Shown piece by piece: positions 41,971-50,605 of a stretch of DNA of 64,000 nucleotides (positions are counted from its first letter, which is position 1; each line of letters starts with the position of its first letter). The stretch lies in NCBI RefSeq assembly GCF_001902145.1, contig NZ_MRST01000027.1, forward strand, positions 416,519 through 480,518, written 5' to 3'. This DNA is from Pseudomonas fluorescens (GTDB lineage Bacteria > Pseudomonadota > Gammaproteobacteria > Pseudomonadales > Pseudomonadaceae). Position numbers and translations under genes: made by a program. Below the pieces are notes generated by a model. It did not search any database. It worked only from the letters and a program-made list of their open reading frames with translations, and had not been told where the DNA came from.

Positions 41971-42092
41971 AAACCAACATGCTCAGCCTGGTACAAATCC
42001 TGCTCTTTCTCAGCACCTCGCGGCGTTCAGAACCGCCCGGGTGTTCTAGATGAACCTGCTACAGCACTCATCAAAAACCAGAGAGAAAAATA

Positions 42093-43181
42093 ATGAAATC
42101 TGCATTGAAGAACGCTATTCCGGGCGCCCTGGCCCTCCTGCTGCTGTTCCCCATTGCCGCCCAGGCAAAGGAAGTTGAAAGCAAGACCAAACTCTCCAAC
42201 GTGGTCATCCTTGCCACCGGCGGTACCATCGCTGGCGCCGGCGCCAGCGCGGCCAACAGTGCCACCTACCAGGCGGCCAAAGTCGGCATCGAACAACTGA
42301 TCGCCGGCGTTCCTGAGCTTAGCCAGATCGCCAATGTTCGCGGCGAACAAGTGATGCAAATTGCGTCGGAAAGCATCAATAACGAAAACCTGCTGCAACT
42401 GGGTCGCCGTGTCGCCGAACTGGCCGACAGCAAGGACGTAGATGGCATCGTGATCACCCACGGCACCGACACCCTTGAAGAAACCGCCTACTTCCTGAAC
42501 CTGGTGGAAAAAACCGACAAGCCTATCGTGGTAGTCGGTTCCATGCGCCCAGGCACTGCCATGTCGGCAGACGGCATGCTCAACCTGTACAACGCCGTTG
42601 CGGTCGCGGGTAGCAAGGATGCACGGGGCAAAGGCGTGCTGGTGACCATGAACGACGAGATCCAATCGGGTCGCGACGTCAGCAAGATGATCAACATCAA
42701 GACCGAAGCGTTCAAGAGCCCATGGGGCCCACTGGGCATGGTCGTCGAGGGCAAATCCTACTGGTTCCGCCTGCCGGCCAAGCGTCACACCATGGATTCT
42801 GAGTTCGACATCAAGACCATCAAAAGCCTGCCTGACGTTGAAATCGCCTATGGCTATGGCAACGTGAGCGACACCGCCTACAAGGCATTGGCCCAAGCGG
42901 GCGCCAAAGCGATCATTCACGCCGGTACCGGCAATGGGTCAGTATCGTCCAAGGTCGTTCCAGCGCTGGTGGAATTGCGTAAACAAGGCGTGCAGATCAT
43001 TCGCTCTTCCCACGTCAACGCCGGTGGCATGGTTCTGCGTAACGCCGAACAGCCAGACGACAAATACGACTGGGTCGCGGCCCTTGACCTGAACCCGCAG
43101 AAAGCCCGCATCCTGGCCATGGTCGCCCTGACCAAGACCCAGGACAGCAAGGAACTGCAGCGGATCTTCTGGGAATACTGA
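42093..43181 (+). CDS. ansB: Periplasmic glutaminase-asparaginase
   Basis: 362 residues. Signal peptide ('LALLLLFPIAAQA'), then the type II asparaginase fold with both active-site segments: 'ILATGGTIAGAG' (nucleophile Thr) and 'GIVITHGTDTLEETAYFLNL'. It hydrolyses Gln and Asn in the periplasm, feeding Glu and Asp uptake. Very close in layout to the known Pseudomonas PGA enzyme. Preceded by 'AGAGAGAAAA'. Confidence 0.95.
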   Translation: MKSALKNAIPGALALLLLFPIAAQAKEVESKTKLSNVVILATGGTIAGAGASAANSATYQAAKVGIEQLIAGVPELSQIANVRGEQVMQIASESINNENLLQLGRRVAELADSKDVDGIVITHGTDTLEETAYFLNLVEKTDKPIVVVGSMRPGTAMSADGMLNLYNAVAVAGSKDARGKGVLVTMNDEIQSGRDVSKMINIKTEAFKSPWGPLGMVVEGKSYWFRLPAKRHTMDSEFDIKTIKSLPDVEIAYGYGNVSDTAYKALAQAGAKAIIHAGTGNGSVSSKVVPALVELRKQGVQIIRSSHVNAGGMVLRNAEQPDDKYDWVAALDLNPQKARILAMVALTKTQDSKELQRIFWEY

Positions 43182-43196
43182 TCCCTGCTGATCTAC

Positions 43197-43299
43197 CTGT
43201 AGGAGCGAGCTTGCTCGCGAAGAACGCTAACGATAACGCGCAAAGCCTGACTCACTGCGGCGCTATCACGTTTTTCGCGAGCAAGCTCGCTCCTACAGC
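43197..43299. repeat. Paired REP element (REPIN)
   Basis: CTGTAGGAGCGAGCTTGCTC GCGA at the left and its inverse 'TCGCGAGCAAGCTCGCTCCT ACAG' at the right, about 55 bp apart. Same type as 58684-58786. Confidence 0.9.
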
Positions 43300-43389
43300 T
43301 TCTTTGTCCCCCTCAACAACAAACTCCCTGATTCGCTGTCAGACGAACTTCTTGAAATTTAAGCAGTTGCGAAATTGCCTACAGTTAAA

Positions 43390-43409
43390 TACTGTATGTG
43401 CGTACAGCC
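43390..43409 (+). promoter_or_regulatory. LexA (SOS) box
   Basis: TACTGTATGTGCGTACAGCC: CTGT-N8-ACAG core, 17 bp before the DUF1654 start. It shares the core and spacing with the prophage box at 11844. Confidence 0.8.
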
Positions 43410-43425
43410 TATTAAGGAATGCTCT

Positions 43426-43677
43426 GTGGCAAAGCCCTCTTCCGCAGCACTTACAACGCCTGACGCCTATCAGCGCCTGGCCATTCGCGTGCAAAAAATC
43501 ATCAATTCGACCAACGCGCAGAAAGCCAAGGCAGCGTTGATCTTCCGTTTACCCGATGAACCGGAGGACGATTGGCAACGTTTACTGGAAGAAATTGCGG
43601 AAAACGACAACGTCACCCTCGCCTACCGAGATGACGGTGGCGTGCAGATTTTCTGGGTTGTGCCGAAGGAAGATTGA
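43426..43677 (+). CDS. DUF1654 protein
   Basis: 83 residues from a GTG with AAGGA 7 bp before it; the longer frame upstream runs through the LexA box. 'DAYQRLAIRVQKIINSTNAQ' and 'PDEPEDDWQRLLEEIAENDN' are DUF1654 features, a family nearly limited to Pseudomonas. It is 4 bp from endA and so co-transcribed under SOS control. Molecular function unknown. Confidence 0.8.
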   Translation: MAKPSSAALTTPDAYQRLAIRVQKIINSTNAQKAKAALIFRLPDEPEDDWQRLLEEIAENDNVTLAYRDDGGVQIFWVVPKED

Positions 43678-43681
43678 TTGA

Positions 43682-44371
43682 ATGAGTGCCCGTTTTATTG
43701 CTGCGTGCTGTCTGTTATTTACCGTCACCGCCAACGCCCAAGCCCCTCGCACCTTCAGCGAAGCCAAGAAAATCGCCTGGAAGCTCTACGCGCCGCAATC
43801 CACCGAATTTTATTGCGGCTGCAAATACACCGGTAACCGGGTGGACCTGAAAGCCTGCGGCTACATCCCACGCAAAAACGCCAACCGCGCCGCGCGCATT
43901 GAGTGGGAACACATCGTGCCGGCCTGGCAAATCGGACATCAGCGCCAATGCTGGCAGAGTGGCGGGCGAAAAAACTGCACGCGCCATGATGATGTGTTCA
44001 AGCGCGCCGAGGCAGACCTGCACAACCTGGTGCCGAGCATCGGCGAAGTGAATGGCGACCGTAACAACTTCAGCTTTGGCTGGCTGCCGGTGCAAAGCGG
44101 GCAGTACGGCTCTTGCCTGACCCAGGTGGACTTCAAGGCGAAGAAAGTCATGCCTCGCCCGTCCATTCGCGGAATGATCGCGCGCACGTATTTTTATATG
44201 AGCAAGCAGTATGGCCTGCGCCTGTCAAAGCAGGACCGGCAATTGTATGAAGCCTGGAACAAGACCTATCCGGTGCAAACCTGGGAGCGTCAGCGCAACC
44301 AGACTGTGGCCTGTGTGATGGGGCGTGGTAATGAGTTTGTCGGCCCGGTCAACCTGAAGGCTTGCGGCTGA
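43682..44371 (+). CDS. endA: Endonuclease I (periplasmic DNase)
   Basis: 229 residues. Signal peptide ('FIAACCLLFTVTANAQA') and the endonuclease I domain: 'EWEHIVPAWQIGHQRQCWQS', 'ADLHNLVPSIGEVNGDRNNF' with catalytic His/Asn, and several Cys for disulfides. Cleaves double-stranded DNA outside the cytoplasm. The upstream LexA box would link its expression to DNA damage. Confidence 0.93.
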   Translation: MSARFIAACCLLFTVTANAQAPRTFSEAKKIAWKLYAPQSTEFYCGCKYTGNRVDLKACGYIPRKNANRAARIEWEHIVPAWQIGHQRQCWQSGGRKNCTRHDDVFKRAEADLHNLVPSIGEVNGDRNNFSFGWLPVQSGQYGSCLTQVDFKAKKVMPRPSIRGMIARTYFYMSKQYGLRLSKQDRQLYEAWNKTYPVQTWERQRNQTVACVMGRGNEFVGPVNLKACG

Positions 44372-44373
44372 AC

Positions 44374-44394
44374 GTGGGCGGGGTTGCCGCCCAC
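44374..44394. terminator. Hairpin between convergent endA and SPOR gene
   Basis: GTGGGCGG-GGTTG-CCGCCCAC, perfect 8-bp stem, without a clear T run. Probably a bidirectional terminator. Confidence 0.5.
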
Positions 44395-44402
44395 CTGGCA
44401 CG

Positions 44403-44783
44403 TCACTGCGTGGCGTTGTGTTCGATAATTTCAGACACGGTATCGGTTTTCTTCGCACGAGCCATTTTTTCGTTTAGCAGCGCCTGCTTGGCTTCGGCCT
44501 CGGCTTTGGTCGCGAACGGCCCCAATAGCACCTCATCCTTGCCCTCGACCTTCACGATATAAAAATTGAAACCATGCTCCAGCAGCCAGGCGGTCAGATC
44601 GGTAATCGCCTGCAGCTTGTGGTCCGGCGGGCCGACGCGCACATCCCATTCCTGAGCGGCAATCGCACCGGTTTGCGGCAGGCTTTCGGTCACGGCAGGC
44701 TTGGCCTTGGGGGCATCGACCGACTTACCTTCACCGCATCCGGCCAACGCCAACACCACAATTGCCATCGCTACTTTACGCAC
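44403..44783 (-). CDS. SPOR-domain lipoprotein
   Basis: 126 residues. Lipobox 'LALAGC' at the end of a short signal peptide, a linker, and a C-terminal SPOR-like region ('WDVRVGPPDHKLQAITDLTA', 'KDEVLLGPFATKAEAEAKQA'). SPOR domains bind denuded septal peptidoglycan. A cell-division-associated outer-membrane lipoprotein is likely. Confidence 0.75.
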   Translation of the reverse strand: MRKVAMAIVVLALAGCGEGKSVDAPKAKPAVTESLPQTGAIAAQEWDVRVGPPDHKLQAITDLTAWLLEHGFNFYIVKVEGKDEVLLGPFATKAEAEAKQALLNEKMARAKKTDTVSEIIEHNATQ

Positions 44784-45031
44784 TGCCCTGCTCCTTTGAG
44801 GATCAAAGAGGCAACTTTACCATTCACTGTCTATTCTGGCCGTCATAAACGTTGGCTTAAACAATGCGAATCATGTATCGCGACCTGTATGATACCGCCA
44901 TGGGAATTAATGTCGCCTCTATGCGTCCTAAAAGAGGCAGTCACAGGGAAGCGCTTCGCAGTAAGCTACACACATCCGACACCTGCCCTGTCTGAAACAT
45001 GTGTCCTTAAAAGTAATTCAAGGAGAAGTCC

Positions 45032-45226
45032 ATGCTTATACTCACCCGCAAAGTCGGTGAAAGCATAAACATCGGTGATGATATTACGATCACCATCCTG
45101 GGCGTTAGCGGCCAGCAAGTACGAATCGGCATCAACGCGCCTAAGGATGTTGCCGTGCATCGCGAGGAGATTTACCAGCGTATCCAGGCCGGCCTGACTG
45201 CACCCGACAAAAACCAGACGCCTTGA
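45032..45226 (+). CDS. csrA: Carbon storage regulator CsrA (RsmE-like)
   Basis: 64 residues: 'MLILTRKVGESINIGDDITI' and 'VRIGINAPKDVAVHREEIYQ' with the RNA-binding Arg and a Pro/Asp-rich tail. The sequence is closer to the RsmE type of fluorescent pseudomonads than to classic RsmA. Represses translation by binding GGA motifs and is antagonised by GacA-controlled small RNAs. AAGGAG lies before the ATG. Confidence 0.95.
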   Translation: MLILTRKVGESINIGDDITITILGVSGQQVRIGINAPKDVAVHREEIYQRIQAGLTAPDKNQTP

Positions 45227-45436
45227 AACGCCTCCAGTAGCCAGCCTTTTCGTTCACTGTAATGGCTGGCGAAAACCCAATTGGCCTGTTCGCGTTTCCC
45301 CGCGTGACCAGCGCGCCTTGAGCTTTCCCTTCGCTGCAAGATGAAACTGTCAGGGTATCCGGAACTTGTCGCGCTATTGGCAGCCCAACTTCTGACACTT
45401 TATCCTGCCGTTCGAGTGCATTTCGGGAACACGTCG

Positions 45437-45697
45437 ATGAGGCCAGCCGCGTCGCAACCGCTTGTTTCAAGATCCTGGATGATCGCCCTGCTGATAGGGC
45501 TGGTCTTCGTGGCACTCGGGTGCTGCTTGAGAATGGAAGTGGAAGGGGCCGATCCCGACACCCATTCCTGGTTGGATCTTGCGCTTCTGCTCTGTGGCTA
45601 CCTGCTTGCGTTCTGCCTCAAACCCATCCAGAAGGTGATCTTGCGCAAGCTGCGCCAGCGTGCCGCTCATTGCACCCATGAAAAAACCGCACGCTGA
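45437..45697 (+). CDS. Small inner-membrane protein
   Basis: 86 residues with two membrane helices ('WMIALLIGLVFVALGCCLRM', 'LDLALLLCGYLLAFCL') and a basic C-terminus. The frame also permits an ATG at 45341; the one at 45437 gives a more ordinary N-terminus. Family not recognised. Confidence 0.55.
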   Translation: MRPAASQPLVSRSWMIALLIGLVFVALGCCLRMEVEGADPDTHSWLDLALLLCGYLLAFCLKPIQKVILRKLRQRAAHCTHEKTAR

Positions 45698-45790
45698 GGG
45701 CGTTTACCTGTTATCGGATCGCCGGTATTTACAGCAGCGCCGCACCACCTATCATTGGGCTTGCGCAGTCAGCCAAAGGTGCAGAAACAG

Positions 45791-46087
45791 ATGGACACCC
45801 TTAGCAAAGCCCAGATCGAATCAGCACTGGCAGCGCGCCTGCCCAGCTATACCGTTGAGTGCACGCTACATGCCGACGGTACTCTCTCAGCCGTTCTCAG
45901 CGGCCCGGGAACCGATCACTTCGCCATTACCGGCATCGTGCGTGCGCATTATCACGGTACAGAAGCCATCAACCGGCTCGCCACCGAGATACTCAGGGAA
46001 ATGGTGGTGTCGCGCCAGGGGATGAAAAACAGCCGGCTGCAGGCACTGTCCGATCCCATCGACTGCATGGAAGGCCGAGACCGGTAA
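45791..46087 (+). CDS. Hypothetical protein
   Basis: 98 residues from the ATG at 45791 ('MDTLSKAQIESALAARLPSY'), with 'AAAGGTG' upstream. Central beta strands ('ECTLHADGTLSAVLSGPG') and a C-terminal helix. The stop lies inside the loop of the following terminator. Confidence 0.65.
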   Translation: MDTLSKAQIESALAARLPSYTVECTLHADGTLSAVLSGPGTDHFAITGIVRAHYHGTEAINRLATEILREMVVSRQGMKNSRLQALSDPIDCMEGRDR

Positions 46088-46102
46088 CGGGCTCGGCCTT
46101 CC
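46069..46102. terminator. Bidirectional hairpin between convergent genes
   Basis: GGAAGGCCGAG and CTCGGCCTTCC form a perfect 11-bp stem; the loop holds the upstream gene's TAA. It serves both 45791 and the HAD gene. Confidence 0.7.
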
Positions 46103-46107
46103 ACGTA

Positions 46108-46785
46108 TCATGGCGCCAACGAACTTAAGGACAGCAAGCCATCAGCCCCACGCTCGGCTTTCAACGCGCCGTATTCCTCGATGCAAGCATGGGCGGTCAC
46201 CATCGGCGCCAAGTGTGTCGAGGTCACCACCATGATATCCGCCCCCGCCGCTTCCCCAGCCTGAATACCCACTGTGGCATCCTCGAACACCAGGCAGTCT
46301 TGCACCGGCACGCCTAGGTGCTGGGCACCCAGCCTGTAACAGGCCGGATCGGGCTTGCCCGTCTTCACGTCTTCGGCTGTCACCAGTACCGCCGGCACGG
46401 GGATGCCCGCCGCTTGCAGCCGGCGCACGGCCAACGCTTTTGGCGCTGAGGTGACCAACGCCCATTGATCGACGGGCAGGCTCGCCAAAAACGCCACCGC
46501 GCCGGGAATCGCCACGATGCCATCGACATCGTCCAGCTCAGCTTCGGTGATCCATTGGGCTTCTACCTGTGGATCGACACCAGGCAATGCCTGGCGGGTG
46601 ATCGTATCAATCGCGCGAGCACCATGAATGGTGTGCAGAAACGCTTCCACATCCAAGCCATGCCGTGCAGCCCAGATGCCCCAGACGCGCTCTGCAGCGG
46701 CAATGGAGTTGAGCAGGGTCCCGTCCATATCGAACAGGAAGGCGCGGTAACGCCGGCTAAATACACTTGGATTTGGGCTGGACAC
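46108..46785 (-). CDS. HAD-superfamily phosphatase
   Basis: 225 residues. HAD motifs: 'FLFDMDGTLLNS' (nucleophile Asp), 'LVTSAP' (motif II), 'VKTGKPDPACYRLGAQHLGV' (Lys) and 'CLVFEDATVGIQAGEAAGAD' (motif IV). The cap type is that of sugar-phosphatases such as YfbT/DOG. Substrate cannot be fixed. Confidence 0.88.
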   Translation of the reverse strand: MSSPNPSVFSRRYRAFLFDMDGTLLNSIAAAERVWGIWAARHGLDVEAFLHTIHGARAIDTITRQALPGVDPQVEAQWITEAELDDVDGIVAIPGAVAFLASLPVDQWALVTSAPKALAVRRLQAAGIPVPAVLVTAEDVKTGKPDPACYRLGAQHLGVPVQDCLVFEDATVGIQAGEAAGADIMVVTSTHLAPMVTAHACIEEYGALKAERGADGLLSLSSLAP

Positions 46786-46876
46786 TGCGCGGCTTCCTCA
46801 TGGGCTGGGCCCTGCAATCTACGGATCACCTCGACGCTTGTAAACGCCGAGACCTGGCCCGTCAGTCCCAAGGCAA

Positions 46877-46896
46877 AAATGACGAACTTGTCATGA
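46877..46896. promoter_or_regulatory. CusR/CopR-type metal box
   Basis: ATGACgaacttGTCAT with flanking AAA...GAT, matching the CusR/CopR pattern ATGACAA-N2-TTGTCAT in both arms. About 75 bp before the DUF2790 gene, whose downstream neighbour encodes the cognate type of regulator. Confidence 0.75.
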
Positions 46897-46968
46897 TCCT
46901 GTTGGTTGGCTGTTGGGGTCGCCTGGTTACCGTGAGCTCACTACCAACCCGGAACGTGAGACACCACC

Positions 46969-47229
46969 ATGAAACTGATTGCCCTGGGCTTCGCCGCTTT
47001 GCTCGCCACTGGCTCGGTATTCGCTGCCGATACCGCCCCCGCCGCCAACGTGATCCATGACAAAACCGGCTTCTTCGTCCACCTGGACGTCGCCAAGGTG
47101 CTGTCGAGCACCGATACCTACGGCCAATGCGGGGTTGTGCCGGCGCAACTGCGCTACCTGGACCACCAAGATCGAGAACATGTGCTGGATTACCAAGTCC
47201 AGGGCACCGGTTGCGCCAATGACAATTGA
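46969..47229 (+). CDS. DUF2790 periplasmic protein
   Basis: 86 residues. Signal peptide ('LIALGFAALLATGSVFA') and 'YGQCGVVPAQLRYLDHQDRE', 'LDYQVQGTGC', typical of Pseudomonas DUF2790 proteins, which are often copper-induced. The metal box upstream and the two-component genes downstream support a metal-responsive role. Confidence 0.85.
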   Translation: MKLIALGFAALLATGSVFAADTAPAANVIHDKTGFFVHLDVAKVLSSTDTYGQCGVVPAQLRYLDHQDREHVLDYQVQGTGCANDN

Positions 47230-47271
47230 TCGGGCTACACTGGCGCAACTTATTGAAGCAGAGCACCTTCC

Positions 47272-47943
47272 ATGAACATCCTCGTAGTCGAAGACGAACC
47301 CAAGGCCGGTAATTATCTGCTCAATGGGCTGCAGGAGCTGGGGCATTGCGTAAGCCTGGCCCGCGATGGCGTGGACGGTTTGCACCAGGCCCTTGAAACG
47401 CCGTTCGACGTGATCGTACTGGACGTGATGATGCCGAAAATGGATGGCTGGGAAGTGCTGCGCCGCCTGCGCAAAGAAGCCGATACGCCGGTGTTGTTCC
47501 TCACCGCCCGCGATGACATCGCCGACCGCATCAAAGGCCTTGAGCTGGGTGCCGATGACTACCTGATCAAGCCCTTTTCGTTCGCCGAACTGGTGGCGCG
47601 CCTGCGTACTCTTAACCGTCGTGGCCCGAGCCGGGATGAAGAGCAACTGCAAATCGCCGACCTGCACATTGACGTACTCAAACGTCGGGTCACCCGTGCC
47701 GGCACGCGCATTACCCTGACCAACAAAGAGTTCGCCCTGCTGCATCTGTTCGCAACGCACCAGGACCAGGTGCTGTCCCGCTCGCTGATTGCTTCGCGGG
47801 TGTGGGACATGAACTTCGACAGCGACACCAATGTGGTGGATGTCGCCGTGCGCCGCCTGCGCCTGAAAATCGACGACCCGTTCCAGCTCAAGCTGATCCA
47901 CAGCGTGCGGGGCATTGGCTACCGCTTCGATACCCAGCCATGA
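47272..47943 (+). CDS. Heavy-metal response regulator, CopR/CusR type
   Basis: 223 residues, OmpR family. Receiver domain with 'VVEDEPKAGNYLLNGLQELG', phospho-Asp in 'VIVLDVMMPKMDGWE', Thr in 'LFLTARDD', Lys in 'LIKPFSF'; winged helix with 'VVDVAVRRLRLKIDDPF'. Overlaps its histidine kinase (ATGA). It should bind the box at 46877. Confidence 0.92.
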   Translation: MNILVVEDEPKAGNYLLNGLQELGHCVSLARDGVDGLHQALETPFDVIVLDVMMPKMDGWEVLRRLRKEADTPVLFLTARDDIADRIKGLELGADDYLIKPFSFAELVARLRTLNRRGPSRDEEQLQIADLHIDVLKRRVTRAGTRITLTNKEFALLHLFATHQDQVLSRSLIASRVWDMNFDSDTNVVDVAVRRLRLKIDDPFQLKLIHSVRGIGYRFDTQP

Positions 47944-49340
47944 GCCGCCAACACCCTTACTCCCTGACCCTGCGCCTGGCGTTGATCTTCGCGCTGCTCG
48001 CCTTCGCCCTGCTGGCAACCCTGGGCGTGGCGCTGTACCGGGAACTGGAGCGCGAACTGATCCGCCGCGATGACGCCGCGCTGATATCCCGAGTGGATCA
48101 GTTACGCAACCTGCTCAACGACAGCAATACCCTGGATCTGATCAAGACCAAGCCAGAGCTGTTCCAGAACATGTTGGGCAACCGCGAATCCGTGCTGAGC
48201 ATTGCCGCCCCCGGCAAACAGCCACTGCTGCTGGTAAACCCCGGGAATATTGAGTTGCCGTCGATCCAGCCGCTGCCCAAGGATCACAAACTCATGTTGA
48301 GCGACGTACAACATTTGCCAGGCCTGAACGGTATTCCCTTCTCGCTGGTGGCCGTGGCTATCGACTCCGGCGACCTGGGCAGCCTGCAAATCACCAGCGG
48401 CCGCCTGATGACCGAGCGCACCGCGGTGCTCGCCAGTTATCGACTCAGCGTATACATCCTGGCGAGTATCGCCGCGATCATCCTGGCACTGGTGGGTTAC
48501 CTGCTGGTTCATCGCGGCTTGCTGCCGTTGCGCCGCCTGGCCCGGCATGCCCAAGGGATCGGCGTCAGCAACCTGGCCGAACGGCTCGACAGCCACGGCG
48601 CACCGAAAGAATTGCTGCCCATGATCGACTCGTTCAACACCATGCTTGAACGCCTGGCCAAAGGCTTTGTACAACTGGGCCAAGTGTCCACCGACATGGC
48701 CCATGAACTGCGCACCCCGATCAACAACCTGCTCGGCGAAACCCAGGTTGCCCTGCAGCAGCAGCGCAGCATTGAAAGCTACCAGCAACTGCTGGCCTCC
48801 AATGTCGAAGAGCTGGAACGCCTGGCGCGAATGCTCGACAACATGCTGTTCCTGGCCCGCACCGACCCCGCCAGCGCACTGCGCCAACGCCAGGCGCTGG
48901 ACGCGGCGGATGAAGTGGAACGCATCGCGGATTACTTCGAGGGGCTGGCCGGTGATGTGGACATGCACATCACCGCCTTCGGTGAAGGGGTGATCTGGGC
49001 TGAACCGATGTTGCTGCGCCGTGCCTTGGCCAACCTGTGCGCCAACGCCATCAAATATGGCGCGCCGGGCTCGGAACTGAGTATCCAGGCAGTGCCGGAT
49101 GGCGCGGGCATCAACCTGAAGGTCAGCAACCACGGCCAGACGATCCCGGCCGAGCACCTGCGGCGGCTGTTCGAACGGTTCTACCGGGTGGATGAATCCC
49201 GCGAGCGGTCATCCCAGTCCAACGGCCTGGGACTCTCGATCGTGGCGACCATCATGCAGCTGCATAACGGGCGGTACCGCGTAAGCAGTGAAGATGGCGT
49301 GACCTGTTTTGAGTTGTTTTTCCCCGGCCGTGAAGCCTGA
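47940..49340 (+). CDS. Heavy-metal sensor histidine kinase, CopS/CusS type
   Basis: 466 residues from the ATG overlapping the regulator's stop. Two membrane helices ('LALIFALLAFALLATLGVAL' and a second near 165-185) flank a periplasmic sensor of about 130 residues; then HAMP, 'STDMAHELRTPINNLLGE' (phospho-His), N box 'NLCANAIKYGAPGS' and G box 'NGLGLSIVATIMQLH'. Confidence 0.92.
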   Translation: MSRQHPYSLTLRLALIFALLAFALLATLGVALYRELERELIRRDDAALISRVDQLRNLLNDSNTLDLIKTKPELFQNMLGNRESVLSIAAPGKQPLLLVNPGNIELPSIQPLPKDHKLMLSDVQHLPGLNGIPFSLVAVAIDSGDLGSLQITSGRLMTERTAVLASYRLSVYILASIAAIILALVGYLLVHRGLLPLRRLARHAQGIGVSNLAERLDSHGAPKELLPMIDSFNTMLERLAKGFVQLGQVSTDMAHELRTPINNLLGETQVALQQQRSIESYQQLLASNVEELERLARMLDNMLFLARTDPASALRQRQALDAADEVERIADYFEGLAGDVDMHITAFGEGVIWAEPMLLRRALANLCANAIKYGAPGSELSIQAVPDGAGINLKVSNHGQTIPAEHLRRLFERFYRVDESRERSSQSNGLGLSIVATIMQLHNGRYRVSSEDGVTCFELFFPGREA

Positions 49341-49352
49341 GGGCGCTGCAAC

Positions 49353-49889
49353 TCAATCAAACGCACCGTTCAGAACTTCGTAGATGATACCCGTCGCAAT
49401 GGCCACCAATATCAAGTCGGTTCCCGCTTGCTGCCACTCGTAACCGTCGTAGCGAGGCAACTGCCCCAGCAAGCGGCCGTCCAGCTTTTTGGCAATACCC
49501 GGCGGCAGGGGCTTGCCGCGTGCCAGGTTTTTCTGAATGCCAGGCGGCAAGGACGGCCCAGGGCTCCAATAATCGCGGTGACCGCCCAGCACGTTCAGTA
49601 CAAGGCCGCGATCAACGCTGAAGTCATTCCTGGAGGGCCCGCCATTGTCTTTGCCCTTGCCTTGCCCACCTTGGGCATTACCTTTGTTGTTACCCTGGCC
49701 TTTGCCCTTATCCTGCCCGCCGTAGGCATCACCCTTGTTATTACCTTGGCCTTTGCCCTGCCCGCCATACACATCACCTTTGCTATTACCCTGGCCTTTG
49801 CCATTACCCGGATCCGCAAGGGCAAGGCCACTGGTCACGGACAGTGCAAGCGACAACGCAACCGACACGAACTTCGTACGCTTTAACAT
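49353..49889 (-). CDS. CigR-like periplasmic protein with Gly/Lys repeats
   Basis: 178 residues from the ATG at 49889. Signal peptide ('VALSLALSVTSGLALA'), then 5 imperfect repeats of a 'GKGQGNNKGDAYGGQ' type (about residues 26-85), and a C-terminal RcnB/CigR-like part with 'LPPGIQKNLARGKPLPPGIA' and 'ILVAIATGIIYEVLNGAF'. Function in this host is unknown; CigR-type proteins modulate virulence in other bacteria. Confidence 0.75.
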   Translation of the reverse strand: MLKRTKFVSVALSLALSVTSGLALADPGNGKGQGNSKGDVYGGQGKGQGNNKGDAYGGQDKGKGQGNNKGNAQGGQGKGKDNGGPSRNDFSVDRGLVLNVLGGHRDYWSPGPSLPPGIQKNLARGKPLPPGIAKKLDGRLLGQLPRYDGYEWQQAGTDLILVAIATGIIYEVLNGAFD

Positions 49890-49968
49890 GGCAACTTTCC
49901 AAGGCAATGATGTACTTGAACTGTAGTTGAAATCGCAACACAGCGTACAGCGTCAACAACGCCTGGCG

Positions 49969-50598
49969 TCAGCTGATCTGGCCACCGGCAAGGACGACAT
50001 CCGCCTGGGTTTGCCAGGCTGCCAACGCCGCAACACGCAACCCTTCCACGGTTGTCGATAGCGCCATCGACGGCTCGCCCGACTCAGGCAAGCCAGGCAC
50101 ATGAATAAACCCACTGCGCACCCCACTCCCCGCCAGCGCATGCTGCAAGCGATAAAACACCTGGTTGCACACAAACGTCCCCGCCGTCTGCGATACCGAA
50201 GCCGCAATACCCGCCTCACGCACCGCCTTGACCATGCCCTTGATCGGTAACGTCGAGAAGTACGCCGCCGGGCCGCCATCCACCACCGCGATGTCAATCG
50301 GCTGAGCGCCCAGATTGTCGGGAATACGCGCATCGTTAACGTTGATCGCAACGCGCTCGATGGAAATATCACTGCGCCCAGGCCCCAGGCCCGTGGCGAT
50401 GACCATTGCCGGCCGCAGTTCGTTGATCAATTGCAGCAAGGTTTCGGCAGCGGTGGCGAATGCGCAGGGCAAGCAACGCGAAACCATCTGCACCCCCTCG
50501 CACAACTGCACCCCGTCCAACTGGCGCACGGCCTCCCAAGAGGGGTTTACCGCCGCCTTATCAAAGGGCTCGAAGCCCGTCAGCAATACGTTTTGCAC
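49969..50598 (-). CDS. pcp: Pyroglutamyl-peptidase I
   Basis: 209 residues, cysteine peptidase C15. Catalytic Glu in 'SIERVAINVNDARIPDN', Cys in 'AGTFVCNQVFYRL' and His in 'GFIHVPGLPES'. Removes N-terminal pyroglutamate from peptides. It is 7 bp downstream of the DUF979 gene. Confidence 0.95.
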   Translation of the reverse strand: MQNVLLTGFEPFDKAAVNPSWEAVRQLDGVQLCEGVQMVSRCLPCAFATAAETLLQLINELRPAMVIATGLGPGRSDISIERVAINVNDARIPDNLGAQPIDIAVVDGGPAAYFSTLPIKGMVKAVREAGIAASVSQTAGTFVCNQVFYRLQHALAGSGVRSGFIHVPGLPESGEPSMALSTTVEGLRVAALAAWQTQADVVLAGGQIS

Positions 50599-50605
50599 AG
50601 TGGCC

